A DNA stretch of 64,000 bases. It comes from JBMOLL01 sp049325415 (GTDB taxonomy: Bacteria > Bacteroidota > Bacteroidia > Bacteroidales > GCA-2748055). The notes beneath the pieces were generated by a model. It did not search any database. It was not told the origin of the DNA and worked only from the letters and a program-made list of their open reading frames with translations. Shown here in pieces: positions 51,758-59,622 of this stretch. Both the position numbers and the translations under genes were made by a program. The DNA lies in contig JBMOLL010000074.1 of the NCBI GenBank assembly GCA_049325415.1, positions 1 to 64,000 on the forward strand. Reading direction: 5' to 3'. The first letter of the stretch is position 1. The number at the start of each line of letters is the position of its first letter.

Positions 51758-52939
51758 ATGAATAAAAATTCGAAGATATACATCGCCGGCCACCGCGGCC
51801 TCGTCGGCTCCGCCATCATGAAGGCCCTGAACGACAAAGGCTACAAAAATGTGGTTACAAGAACCCATTCCGAAATCGATCTCACCGATCAGTCGGCTGT
51901 GGCAGCTTTCTTCGCAAAGGAAAAGCCCGAATATGTCTTCCTCGCTGCAGCAAAAGTCGGTGGTATCGTTGCCAACAACACCTACCGTGCCCAGTTCATC
52001 TACGAGAACCTGATGATCCAGTCGAACGTGATCCATCAGTCGTACCTGCACGGTGTGAAGAAGCTGTTGTTCCTCGGCTCCACCTGTATCTACCCGCGTA
52101 TGGCTCCCCAGCCCATGAAGGAGGAGTACCTGCTCACCGGGGTCCTTGAAGAAACGAACGAGCCCTATGCCATCGCCAAGATTGCCGGGCTTAAGATGTG
52201 CGAATCCTACAACCGACAGTACGGCACCCGTTACCTGTCGGTGATGCCGACCAACCTTTACGGGCAGAACGACAATTTCGACCTGGAGAAGTCACATGTG
52301 CTGCCGGCCCTGATCCGGAAGATCCACCTGGGAAAATGTCTGGAGAACTCCGACTGGCAGGCTATACGCCGCGATCTGGAGCTCAGGCCTGTAGAGGGAG
52401 TGAATGGTAAGGCAACAGATGAGGAGATATTGGGGATATTGGGGAAGTACGGGGTTAACCCCACCCCCTCACCCCTCCCCCAGGAGGGAGGGGAGGATAA
52501 CTCCGTTGCAAATTCGGGGAATGATAACCCGTCACCGCAGGTGACCAACGCCGAAGGCGCAAATACATTTAGTGGAAAAGTCACCGTCGAGATCTGGGGC
52601 ACCGGCTCCCCCCTCCGCGAGTTCATGCATTCCACCGACATGGCCGCCGCCTGTGTCTACCTCATGGAGGATCCGAAGGTGGAGCAATTTATCCGCGACT
52701 ACCCCACCAGTGCCTGGACCAACCTGGGTACCGGGGAGGAAATCTCCATCAGGGACCTTGCCTTCCTGGTCAAAGACATCGTGGGATTCAGGGGAGAATT
52801 GGTATTCAACAGCTCCAAACCGGATGGCACACCGAGGAAACTGACGGATGTGACGAGGCTCAGGGAACTCGGGTTCGAGCATAAGATTGGACTGAGAGAG
52901 GGGATTGAGGGGGTTTACGGGGAGTATCGTAAGGCGTGA
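51758..52939 (+). CDS. fcl: GDP-L-fucose synthase with an in-frame repeat-derived insertion
   Basis: Converts GDP-4-keto-6-deoxymannose to GDP-L-fucose by epimerisation and reduction. GHRGLVGSAI binds NADP; the Ser-Tyr-Lys set is Ser108 (GSTCIYP), Tyr137 and Lys141 (YAIAK). The protein has 393 residues, about 35-40 more than Bacteroidota homologues. The excess lies between EEILGILGKYG and VTVEIWGTGSPLREF. Residues ~233-273 are low-complexity (GVNPTPSPLPQEGGEDNS onward) and are encoded by a palindromic repeat. The fold could tolerate this as a surface loop, but effect on activity is unknown. Confidence 0.92.
   Translation: MNKNSKIYIAGHRGLVGSAIMKALNDKGYKNVVTRTHSEIDLTDQSAVAAFFAKEKPEYVFLAAAKVGGIVANNTYRAQFIYENLMIQSNVIHQSYLHGVKKLLFLGSTCIYPRMAPQPMKEEYLLTGVLEETNEPYAIAKIAGLKMCESYNRQYGTRYLSVMPTNLYGQNDNFDLEKSHVLPALIRKIHLGKCLENSDWQAIRRDLELRPVEGVNGKATDEEILGILGKYGVNPTPSPLPQEGGEDNSVANSGNDNPSPQVTNAEGANTFSGKVTVEIWGTGSPLREFMHSTDMAAACVYLMEDPKVEQFIRDYPTSAWTNLGTGEEISIRDLAFLVKDIVGFRGELVFNSSKPDGTPRKLTDVTRLRELGFEHKIGLREGIEGVYGEYRKA
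52454..52576. repeat. Palindromic repeat inserted in frame within fcl
   Basis: The hairpin CCCCTCCC (52472-52479)/GGGAGGGG (52486-52493) is preceded by CCCCACCCCCTCACC and followed by CGCAGGTGACCAACGCCGAA, words typical of intergenic repeats rather than coding DNA. The insertion keeps the reading frame. Its borders are estimated from where similarity to the fucose-synthase family stops and resumes. Confidence 0.65.
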
Positions 52940-52945
52940 CACGAG

Positions 52946-52987
52946 ACGCGAGACGGGTTACGGGTTACGGGTTACGGGTTACGGGTA
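52946..52987. repeat. GGGTTAC heptamer repeat
   Basis: About five tandem copies of GGGTTAC, ahead of the four-helix-bundle gene. The complementary orientation (GTAACCC) is repeated on the far side of that gene, so the gene sits between inverted arrays. Confidence 0.85.
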
Positions 52988-53032
52988 AAAAAAACAGATC
53001 CATTTTGATAGAGTAAATGATAAACATCTTTT

Positions 53033-53401
53033 ATGGCTAAGGCAAATTGCTTTGAAGAACCTGAGATCTGGCAACTTTCCAGCAAACTGTGTTTCAGTAT
53101 CTTTGAGGAATTTGGTAAAATAAAAGACTTTTATTATCGTGACCAGATTTTAGGATGTAGCTTATCAATAATGAATAATATTGCAGAAGGTTTTGAGAGG
53201 AATTCAAATAAGGAATTTGTCCGCTTTCTAAAAATCTCGAAGGGATCCTGCGGAGAATTAAGAAGTATGCTATATCTGGCTGAGGATTTCGGTTATACAG
53301 AAAAATCAAAAGCAGAATCCTTTCGCTCGGATGCCCAAATTATTTTAAAAAAAACCGGAGCTTTAATCTCAGCAATCTCTTCCTCCACTCGTAACCCATA
53401 A
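53033..53401 (+). CDS. Four-helix-bundle protein (23S rRNA intervening-sequence family)
   Basis: A 122-residue helical protein with the strongly conserved family core SIMNNIAEGFERNSNKEF then RFLKISKGSCGELRSML and a Tyr-containing last helix. It is the canonical IVP type, more typical than the copy at 43430-43789. The last codons and stop (STRNP, then TAA) are made of the CGTAACCCATAA repeat itself, so the repeat sets the C-terminus. It separates the fucose genes from the second wza/wzc pair and has no evident role in polysaccharide synthesis. Confidence 0.9.
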   Translation: MAKANCFEEPEIWQLSSKLCFSIFEEFGKIKDFYYRDQILGCSLSIMNNIAEGFERNSNKEFVRFLKISKGSCGELRSMLYLAEDFGYTEKSKAESFRSDAQIILKKTGALISAISSSTRNP

Positions 53402-53579
53402 CCCGTAACCCATAACTCTTAAAACCAGGAACTATGCAATGATTCTCTTAACTTGCAACGCTGCACACCCGTAACCCGTAACCCGTAACCCGTAACTCTT
53501 AAAACCAAGAACTATGCAATGATTCTCTTAACTTGCAACGCTGCACACCCGTAACCCGTAACCCGTAACCCGTAACCAC
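53386..53579. repeat. CCCGTAA heptamer arrays with an 80-bp tandem duplication
   Basis: Heptamers CCCGTAA/CCCATAA occur at 53390-53412, 53468-53495 and 53548-53577. Between them an 80-bp unit is duplicated: CTCTTAAAACCA begins at 53416 and again at 53496, each followed by ATGCAATGATTCTCTTAACT. The array ends one base before the ATG of wza at 53581, so it also forms that gene's 5' region. Confidence 0.88.
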
Positions 53580-53580
53580 C

Positions 53581-54363
53581 ATGAAACTCCGTCTATTACT
53601 AATAATCTCAACCCTTACAGTATTCTTCACGTCCTGCGCTACCCACCAGCAACTCACCTACCTCCAGGACATCGACGAATCCGGCACCGAGAACTTCTTC
53701 CCCCTCGACCGGCCCGACTACAGGATCCAGTACCAGGATATCCTCTATATCCGGTTCTATACGCTGAATGCGGAGATTAATGAGATGCTGAATGGCTCAA
53801 ACCAGGTTTCGACAACTCAGTTATTCAACAACGAGGCTGGTTACTATATCAACGGATACAACGTAAATGACTCCGGATATGTCACCGTACCGATTATCGG
53901 GGACATACAGGTAACGGGAATGACGCTCGACGAGGCGCGAAAAGAAATTCAAAAAAAGGCCGCAGTCTATTTAAAGGATGCCACTGTAATTGTCAAGCTT
54001 CTGAGTTTTAAATTTTCAGTCATTGGCGAGGTCAACCGTCCGGGAACTTACCGTAACCTTAACAACCAGCTGACCGTGCTGGAGGCGATCAGTATGGCCG
54101 GAGATATCACCGACTATGGCGACCGGAGCAGGGTGCTGGTTCTCCGGCCGGCCGATAATGGTACCCGCACCTACCGGATCGACCTGAAATCGAAGGATCT
54201 GCTCAGCTCGGAAGCATTTTTCCTGCTCCCCAATGACCTGGTGATTGTGGAACCTGTCGATCAGAAGATCCTTCAGCTGAACCTGCCGACCATCTCCCTG
54301 ATGGTCACTGCATTTTTCAGCACGGTGAGCATGACCTTGCTGATCCTGAATTATTTAAAATAA
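53581..54363 (+). CDS. wza: Wza-type polysaccharide export lipoprotein (second copy)
   Basis: A 260-residue lipoprotein: signal ending at Cys19 (TVFFTSCA), poly-export domain (YRIQYQDILYIRFYTLNAE ... YVTVPIIGDIQVTGMTLDE), an SLBB domain (FKFSVIGEVNRPGTYRNLN) and a C-terminal hydrophobic helix. It has the same architecture as the product of 46416-47249, but the sequences differ throughout, so the two loci have separate export pores. The ATG follows directly on the heptamer array, leaving no room for a normal leader other than repeat DNA. Confidence 0.93.
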   Translation: MKLRLLLIISTLTVFFTSCATHQQLTYLQDIDESGTENFFPLDRPDYRIQYQDILYIRFYTLNAEINEMLNGSNQVSTTQLFNNEAGYYINGYNVNDSGYVTVPIIGDIQVTGMTLDEARKEIQKKAAVYLKDATVIVKLLSFKFSVIGEVNRPGTYRNLNNQLTVLEAISMAGDITDYGDRSRVLVLRPADNGTRTYRIDLKSKDLLSSEAFFLLPNDLVIVEPVDQKILQLNLPTISLMVTAFFSTVSMTLLILNYLK

Positions 54364-54504
54364 AAATGTGACAGGGTGAAGGAGTAAAGAGGTGATCTGC
54401 AAAAAATGTCAGCCGGTATTTCAGATATTACAATAACAATACAAACCTTCAGGCTTTTACCTGTTCTCACTGTCGCCTGATCCCATCAAAAAAATACATC
54501 CACT

Positions 54505-56901
54505 ATGCAAGCCCAGGATACAAGTTATAACCAACAGCCTTCATCCTTTCAGCAGGACGACTCCCTCGATCTGAAGAAGTACCTGTACATGATGATGGCG
54601 AACTGGTACTGGTTCCTCATCTCCCTCACCCTGTCGCTTTCCATTGCGTATATGGTCACGCGTTACACCAAGCCTGTTTACCGGGTGAGTTCCTCGCTGA
54701 TGATCCAGGAAGATGAGCGCGGACGCGGACTGTCGAGTTATGAGAACCTCATCCCCGGGATGGAGATTTTCCGGAACCAGAAAAAAGTGCTCAACGAACT
54801 GGAGATCCTGAGATCTTATTCCCTCGCCTCAAAGACCCTGGATGAACTTGATTTCGGGATCACCTATGTCGGCGTGGGAAGAAGCGGGATAAAGGAGGCA
54901 TATCTGTATAAGGCCAGTCCGTTTTATGTCGAACTGGATACCCTTCCTAACGTAACCGGCCATCCGGTCTACGTAAATCCGCTGGACCATCAGTACTACA
55001 TGCTGACGATTGACGAGACCTTCGATATCCGGAAGAAAGTTGCCTTTGGACAAAAAGTGGATACCATGGGCTTTCATTTTACGGTTCACTTATTAAATCC
55101 CGAAAGTTTTGATTCCAAGGCGACGTACAATAAGTACTACTTTATAATCAATAATAAACACGCGCTGACAAACCAGTATAAAGCAAAGATTTCGATTGAA
55201 ACCAACGATGAAAAAAGAGGTTCGGTACTCTTTCTTTCGGTGAACGGCTTCAGCCCCGATCAGGAGGTCGCCTATCTGAATAAACTGATGGAAGTTTATA
55301 TCCGGCAGGGCCTGGAGGAGAAGAACCTTACTGCGGTAAATACAGTGAATTTTATTGATTCCCAGCTGGGTATCCTGAACGATTCACTGAAAGTGGCTGA
55401 AATCGATCTGCAAAATTTCCGTCTGAAGAACCAGGTCATGGACCTTACCCAGGAATCAACGCTGATATTTGAAAAACTTGAAAAGCTGCAGGAAGAGGCT
55501 GCGATGCTCAACCTTCAGGCCAGATATTTCAGTTACCTGAAAGAATATGTAAATAACAGGAATAACCTGAATGAAGTGGTGGGCCCATCCACCGTAAATA
55601 TTGTGGATCCTCTGCTCAACAGTATGATTACCAATTTGAATGAACTTATTGCCGAGAAGAATGAGGTTTATTTTTCAGTTCAGGAAGGAAATCCCAGTCT
55701 TACGATGATCGACTTTAAAATTGACGGTGCCCGGAAAGCCCTGCTCGACAATATCAACAACCTGATTCACAACAATACAATTGCCATCAATGAACTGAAC
55801 AAACAACTTTCGGAAGCAGAAAATCAATTGAGCCGGCTACCGGTTACCCAGCGGCAGTATATCAGTATCCAGCGGCAATACAAGGTGAACGACCAGATTT
55901 ACACCTACCTTCTTCAGAAACGAGCTGAAGCAGCTATTGCCCGGGCATCCAACGTAGCCGACAACAAGATCCTGGATTATGCCCGGGGAGAGAACGCCGA
56001 ACTGATCTCCCCGAAAAAGAAGATGAACTACATGATCGGCTTACTCCTTGGTCTGTTTACTCCTTTCGGCATCCTGATCCTGCTTGACCTTTTCAATAAT
56101 AAAATCTCCGGAAGGAACGACATTGAAAAAAGAACCCTGGTACCTATCGTCGGTTCCATCGGCCACAGCGCCGTGTCGGGCGATATCCCGGTGATCGACA
56201 ATCCAAAGTCCGCCCTTTCGGAATCGTTCAGGGGCCTGCGTACCAACCTGCAATACCTGTTAAGGGATAAGGAACAAAAAGTGATCACGATCACTTCTAC
56301 CATCAGTGGGGAAGGAAAGACCTTCTGCTCCGTTAACCTGGCAGCGATCTTTGCCCTGGCCGGAAAGAAGACCCTGCTGGTTGGTCTCGACCTGCGCAAG
56401 CCGAAGATACACAGGCTCTTTAATCTGAAAAACGATGTTGGCGTGAGCACCTGCCTGATCGGAAAAACACAGTTCCGCGACGTGATCTTTGAAACCAAGA
56501 TCACCAATCTGTATATCGCTCCGGCAGGCCCCATCCCGCCCAACCCGGCAGAGCTCCTCGAACAGCAGGACATGGACCGGCTCCTGGATGAGGCACGCAA
56601 GGAATTCGATTACATTATTCTGGATACCCCTCCTTTTGGTATGGTAACCGATGCACTCCTCCTGGCCCGCCGTTCGGATGCCAGTCTGTTCCTGGTCAGA
56701 CAGAACTATTCCAACCGGGCCGTTCTTGAGTTTTTTGAGGAGATCAGGCAGAAAAGAGATATCCACGGAATGGGGATCATACTGAACGATATCTCGCATA
56801 AAGGTTACTACGGCTACGGCTACCGCTACTATAACTATGAATACGGTTACCGCTACGGTTATTATTATACCTACGGTAAATACGACCAGGAAGATGAATA
56901 G
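54505..56901 (+). CDS. wzc: Wzc-type polysaccharide co-polymerase and tyrosine autokinase (second copy)
   Basis: A 798-residue protein with an N-terminal membrane segment (WYWFLISLTLSLSIAYMV), Wzz domain, coiled-coil periplasmic region, second membrane segment (MIGLLLGLFTPFGILILLD, ~ residue 515) and a cytoplasmic BY-kinase with Walker A STISGEGKT (~597-605), A' LVGLDLRKPKIH and Walker B IILDTPPFG (~705). The C-terminal tail from about residue 765 has some 15 tyrosines among glycines. Unlike the first copy its P-loop is canonical. A 141-base gap separates it from wza. Confidence 0.95.
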   Translation: MQAQDTSYNQQPSSFQQDDSLDLKKYLYMMMANWYWFLISLTLSLSIAYMVTRYTKPVYRVSSSLMIQEDERGRGLSSYENLIPGMEIFRNQKKVLNELEILRSYSLASKTLDELDFGITYVGVGRSGIKEAYLYKASPFYVELDTLPNVTGHPVYVNPLDHQYYMLTIDETFDIRKKVAFGQKVDTMGFHFTVHLLNPESFDSKATYNKYYFIINNKHALTNQYKAKISIETNDEKRGSVLFLSVNGFSPDQEVAYLNKLMEVYIRQGLEEKNLTAVNTVNFIDSQLGILNDSLKVAEIDLQNFRLKNQVMDLTQESTLIFEKLEKLQEEAAMLNLQARYFSYLKEYVNNRNNLNEVVGPSTVNIVDPLLNSMITNLNELIAEKNEVYFSVQEGNPSLTMIDFKIDGARKALLDNINNLIHNNTIAINELNKQLSEAENQLSRLPVTQRQYISIQRQYKVNDQIYTYLLQKRAEAAIARASNVADNKILDYARGENAELISPKKKMNYMIGLLLGLFTPFGILILLDLFNNKISGRNDIEKRTLVPIVGSIGHSAVSGDIPVIDNPKSALSESFRGLRTNLQYLLRDKEQKVITITSTISGEGKTFCSVNLAAIFALAGKKTLLVGLDLRKPKIHRLFNLKNDVGVSTCLIGKTQFRDVIFETKITNLYIAPAGPIPPNPAELLEQQDMDRLLDEARKEFDYIILDTPPFGMVTDALLLARRSDASLFLVRQNYSNRAVLEFFEEIRQKRDIHGMGIILNDISHKGYYGYGYRYYNYEYGYRYGYYYTYGKYDQEDE

Positions 56902-56922
56902 GAAACCGGAGTAAATCCCGAT

Positions 56923-57333
56923 ATGGAAGCTCTGCTACGACCCGCTATAATTCAGCTGCCCCGGATCGAGGACCTGAGGGGAAACCTGTCGTTCATTGAG
57001 GAACAGAAACACCTCCCTTTTAAGATGGAAAGGGCCTACTGGATCTATGACGTTCCCGGCGGCCAGGTAAGGGGCGGTCATGCATTCAGGGAACAGCAGG
57101 AAGTGATCGTCGCCCTTTCGGGCAGCTTCGACGTGCTGACAGACAATGGAAAAGAGAAGGAACTTTTCCGGCTGAACCGTTCCTTCTACGGGCTTTACAT
57201 TCCGGCGGGCTACTGGCGTCAGATGACCGATTTCTCGACCAATTCGGTCGCCCTGGTGCTGAGTTCCACCCGCTATAATCCCGATGATTACATCTACTCC
57301 TACGAGGAGTACCTTCAGTTTGCAGGAAGATGA
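56923..57333 (+). CDS. FdtA/WxcM-like cupin, one active-site His replaced
   Basis: A 136-residue cupin of the FdtA/QdtA (dTDP-4-keto-6-deoxyhexose 3,4-ketoisomerase) family: RGNLSFIEEQKHLPFKMERAYWIYDVPGG, then RGGHAFREQQEV, GSFDVLTDNG and YIPAGYWRQM. The family motif is RGGHAHR; here the second His is Phe. In characterised FdtA both histidines matter for catalysis, so this copy may be inactive, have a different reaction, or act as a partner of the next gene's product. Its stop overlaps the next ATG by 4 bases. It starts 21 bases after wzc. Confidence 0.82.
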   Translation: MEALLRPAIIQLPRIEDLRGNLSFIEEQKHLPFKMERAYWIYDVPGGQVRGGHAFREQQEVIVALSGSFDVLTDNGKEKELFRLNRSFYGLYIPAGYWRQMTDFSTNSVALVLSSTRYNPDDYIYSYEEYLQFAGR

Positions 57334-57743
57334 AAGCCAATCTCGAAGACTGCCGTGTGCTGCCCCTGGGAAAGATCCATAACCGGGCAGGAAATATTAC
57401 CATTGTGGAAGGAGAAAAGGAAATCCCCTTTGCCATAAAAAGAGTGTATTACCTGTACGATATTCCCGGCGGAGAGGAACGGGGAGGCCACGCCCACCGG
57501 CAATTGTATCAACTCGTGGTTGCTGCCAGCGGCTCCTTCTCCGTGATCCTGGATAATGGCAGTGAAAACAAGACCGTCACCCTCAATCGCCCCGACTACG
57601 GACTGCTTATTGTTCCGGGGATCTGGAGGGAGCTGAAAGAGTTTTCGTCGGGGGCCATTTGCCTGGTGCTGGCATCAGAAATCTATGATGAAGGGGATTA
57701 CCTGAGGGACTATAATAATTTTAAGGAAATCGTCACTATTTGA
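57330..57743 (+). CDS. FdtA-like sugar 3,4-ketoisomerase
   Basis: A 137-residue cupin with the complete FdtA/QdtA signature: AGNITIVEGEKEIPFAIKRV then YYLYDIPGGEERGGHAHRQL, with both active-site histidines, plus LNRPDYGLLIVPGIWRELKEF. It would move the keto group of a dTDP-4-keto-6-deoxyhexose from C4 to C3, making the substrate for a 3-aminotransferase. A tandem paralogue of the preceding gene. The FdtB-like aminotransferase (60123) and hexapeptide acyltransferase (59623) downstream complete the pathway. Confidence 0.87.
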   Translation: MKANLEDCRVLPLGKIHNRAGNITIVEGEKEIPFAIKRVYYLYDIPGGEERGGHAHRQLYQLVVAASGSFSVILDNGSENKTVTLNRPDYGLLIVPGIWRELKEFSSGAICLVLASEIYDEGDYLRDYNNFKEIVTI

Positions 57744-58672
57744 TGCTCAGGGAAATTACAGAAACAAAGTACTTCCATTTCTTTGGGAAAAACCAGCATC
57801 CCTTTATTTCAAAGGAATTCATTTCATTAAACAGGCATAAAGCTGAGGATGTTGTTTATTTAACAGAGGATATTGATAAGCCCTCTGTCGGACTTATTGC
57901 AGGAATTAAGGAACATGCCTTGCTGGCACCTTTTTCGGCTCCGTTCGGTGGATTTCACTACAGGAACGAACAGGTATATATCAGCGAAACAGAAAAGTTT
58001 GTTATGTATCTTAAGGAGTACATGAGTTTGAATAATCATGAAAAGATCCATATAACCTTTCCTCCATCCATATACGGCACCACAGCAAATTCAAAGATGA
58101 TCAGCTCAATGATCAGGAACGGGTTTAAAACTGAGATTCCGGATATTACCAATTACATAGATTTAAATGCTTTTTCAGGCAAATTCAGCCAAAGAAACAG
58201 CAGGGAATATTTACAGCAAGCGATCAGATCCGGACTCAGATTTTCGGAACTAAAAGAAAATAAGTCAAGACTGCAGGTATATAATCTTATTGTTGAAAAC
58301 AGAAAAAGATTTAACCGGCCGATATTCATGTCCTTTGAGGACATCGAAAATACAGGTAAACTCTGGCCCGTAGATTACTATGGCGTTTTTGACCTGAACG
58401 GGGAATTGCTTGCAGGCGGAATTTTCTATCGGTTCAGTATGGATATTGTTTATGCGCTTTTCTGGGGAGATAATGAACTCGGAAGACCTAAACGCGCAAT
58501 GGATTTTCTGAGTTTTAATCTTTGGAACCTGTATAAAGAATCGGGTAAAAAGTGGATCGACCTTGGAATTTCAACAGAGAATGGAGGTATACCAAACGAA
58601 GGTCTTTTGAGGTTCAAGGAAACACACGAAGCTGTTTCGGAATTACGATTCAGGCTTTCCTGGAACATTTGA
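57743..58672 (+). CDS. GNAT/FemAB-like acyltransferase
   Basis: About 309 residues from the ATG at 57743, which overlaps the preceding stop (TGATG). The C-terminal half fits a GNAT/FemAB fold: GVFDLNGELLAGGIFYRFS, MDIVYALFWGDNE and SGKKWIDLGISTENGGIPN, with GLLRFKETHEAV near the end, as in the FemAB-related proteins of polysaccharide loci that transfer amino-acyl or acyl groups to amino sugars. I cannot name the substrate. Its place amid amino-sugar genes suggests N-acylation of the product, but a LbH acyltransferase is also present. Base composition is more AT-rich than the upstream genes. Confidence 0.65.
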   Translation: MLREITETKYFHFFGKNQHPFISKEFISLNRHKAEDVVYLTEDIDKPSVGLIAGIKEHALLAPFSAPFGGFHYRNEQVYISETEKFVMYLKEYMSLNNHEKIHITFPPSIYGTTANSKMISSMIRNGFKTEIPDITNYIDLNAFSGKFSQRNSREYLQQAIRSGLRFSELKENKSRLQVYNLIVENRKRFNRPIFMSFEDIENTGKLWPVDYYGVFDLNGELLAGGIFYRFSMDIVYALFWGDNELGRPKRAMDFLSFNLWNLYKESGKKWIDLGISTENGGIPNEGLLRFKETHEAVSELRFRLSWNI

Positions 58673-58686
58673 ATCAATTTATCTGA

Positions 58687-59616
58687 ATGTTCATTATAAA
58701 CCCTGACAAATACAGTCTGCCGGCCTACAGAATTGGACCTTTCAGGACTGCAGATCTTGCCAACAATCACCGTATTTTTGAGAATGACTCTGAACCAGAA
58801 AATGTCGTCGATGAATATATCATTGACAATTTTGGAAAAAACTACCGGTATACTCTGAATGGAAGAGAGGCAATTCATCTGGCATTAAGTGCCTACAACC
58901 TTCAAAGGACGGATGTGGTGAGTATTCTTACTACCAGTCAGAATCTATACATAAGTGGCTGTGTGACAAATGAAATTGAAAAATACTGCCACTGGAACCG
59001 GGAAATTACCAGAGAAACTACTTTGATTTTTGTAAATCATGAATTTGGTCAGATTTATGAGGATATGGACTCCCTGGTAAAAACCGGCCTGCCGATTATT
59101 GAAGATTGCTGCACTACCTTCTTTTCCAACAATGAAAGAATGGAAGTTGGCAAATACGGGGATTTTGCCCTTTATAGTTTTTCAAAGTTTTTTCCGATAC
59201 AAGCAGGGGGCCTGCTTGTAAACAATTCAGGAAAGAAAGTGCATAAAAGCTCTCAGCTCGACAGCAACTTCCAGCGATATATTAAAAAGACCGTATCTCA
59301 TAATATTCTGAATATAAATGAACTGCTGAAGAAAAGGGAAGAGATCTACTCCTATTCACTGCAACAATTCATGACCCTGGGTTTCACTGAACGATTTAAA
59401 AGAAAAAAAGGTACAGTACCGTCAGTTCTGATGTTGAATAATCATGGGATTATTCCGGATCTTGGTGCCCTGAAGGTTTTTTTCTGGGACCACGGCATTC
59501 AGACCAGCATTTTTTACGGTGAGGATGCTTTTTTCTTACCTGTCCATCAGAATCTTGAGAAAGAGGATATTGACTATTTTGTTTTTGTAGTGAAAAGCTT
59601 CATTGATAAAAAATAA
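58687..59616 (+). CDS. Divergent DegT/DnrJ/EryC1-like PLP protein
   Basis: A 309-residue protein, shorter than the ~370 residues usual for sugar aminotransferases of this fold. YTLNGREAIHLALSAYNLQR is the cofactor-phosphate region, LPIIEDCCTTFFS corresponds to the Asp that holds the pyridine ring, and YSFSKFFPIQAGGLLV contains the Lys expected to bind PLP. It is strongly diverged from the FdtB-like gene at 60123, so it is not a simple duplicate. It could be an aminotransferase with another specificity, or a dehydratase-type relative. AT-rich like its neighbours. Confidence 0.7.
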   Translation: MFIINPDKYSLPAYRIGPFRTADLANNHRIFENDSEPENVVDEYIIDNFGKNYRYTLNGREAIHLALSAYNLQRTDVVSILTTSQNLYISGCVTNEIEKYCHWNREITRETTLIFVNHEFGQIYEDMDSLVKTGLPIIEDCCTTFFSNNERMEVGKYGDFALYSFSKFFPIQAGGLLVNNSGKKVHKSSQLDSNFQRYIKKTVSHNILNINELLKKREEIYSYSLQQFMTLGFTERFKRKKGTVPSVLMLNNHGIIPDLGALKVFFWDHGIQTSIFYGEDAFFLPVHQNLEKEDIDYFVFVVKSFIDKK

Positions 59617-59622
59617 AGGTAT

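Noticed and set aside
43430..53401. Diversity-generating retroelement suggested by four-helix-bundle (bAvd-like) proteins
   Set aside because: No reverse transcriptase and no template/variable repeat pair with A-specific changes were seen; both proteins fit the 23S intervening-sequence type.
11..53579. CRISPR array, given the many direct repeats
   Set aside because: None of the arrays has conserved repeats separated by unique spacers of constant length, and no cas genes are present.
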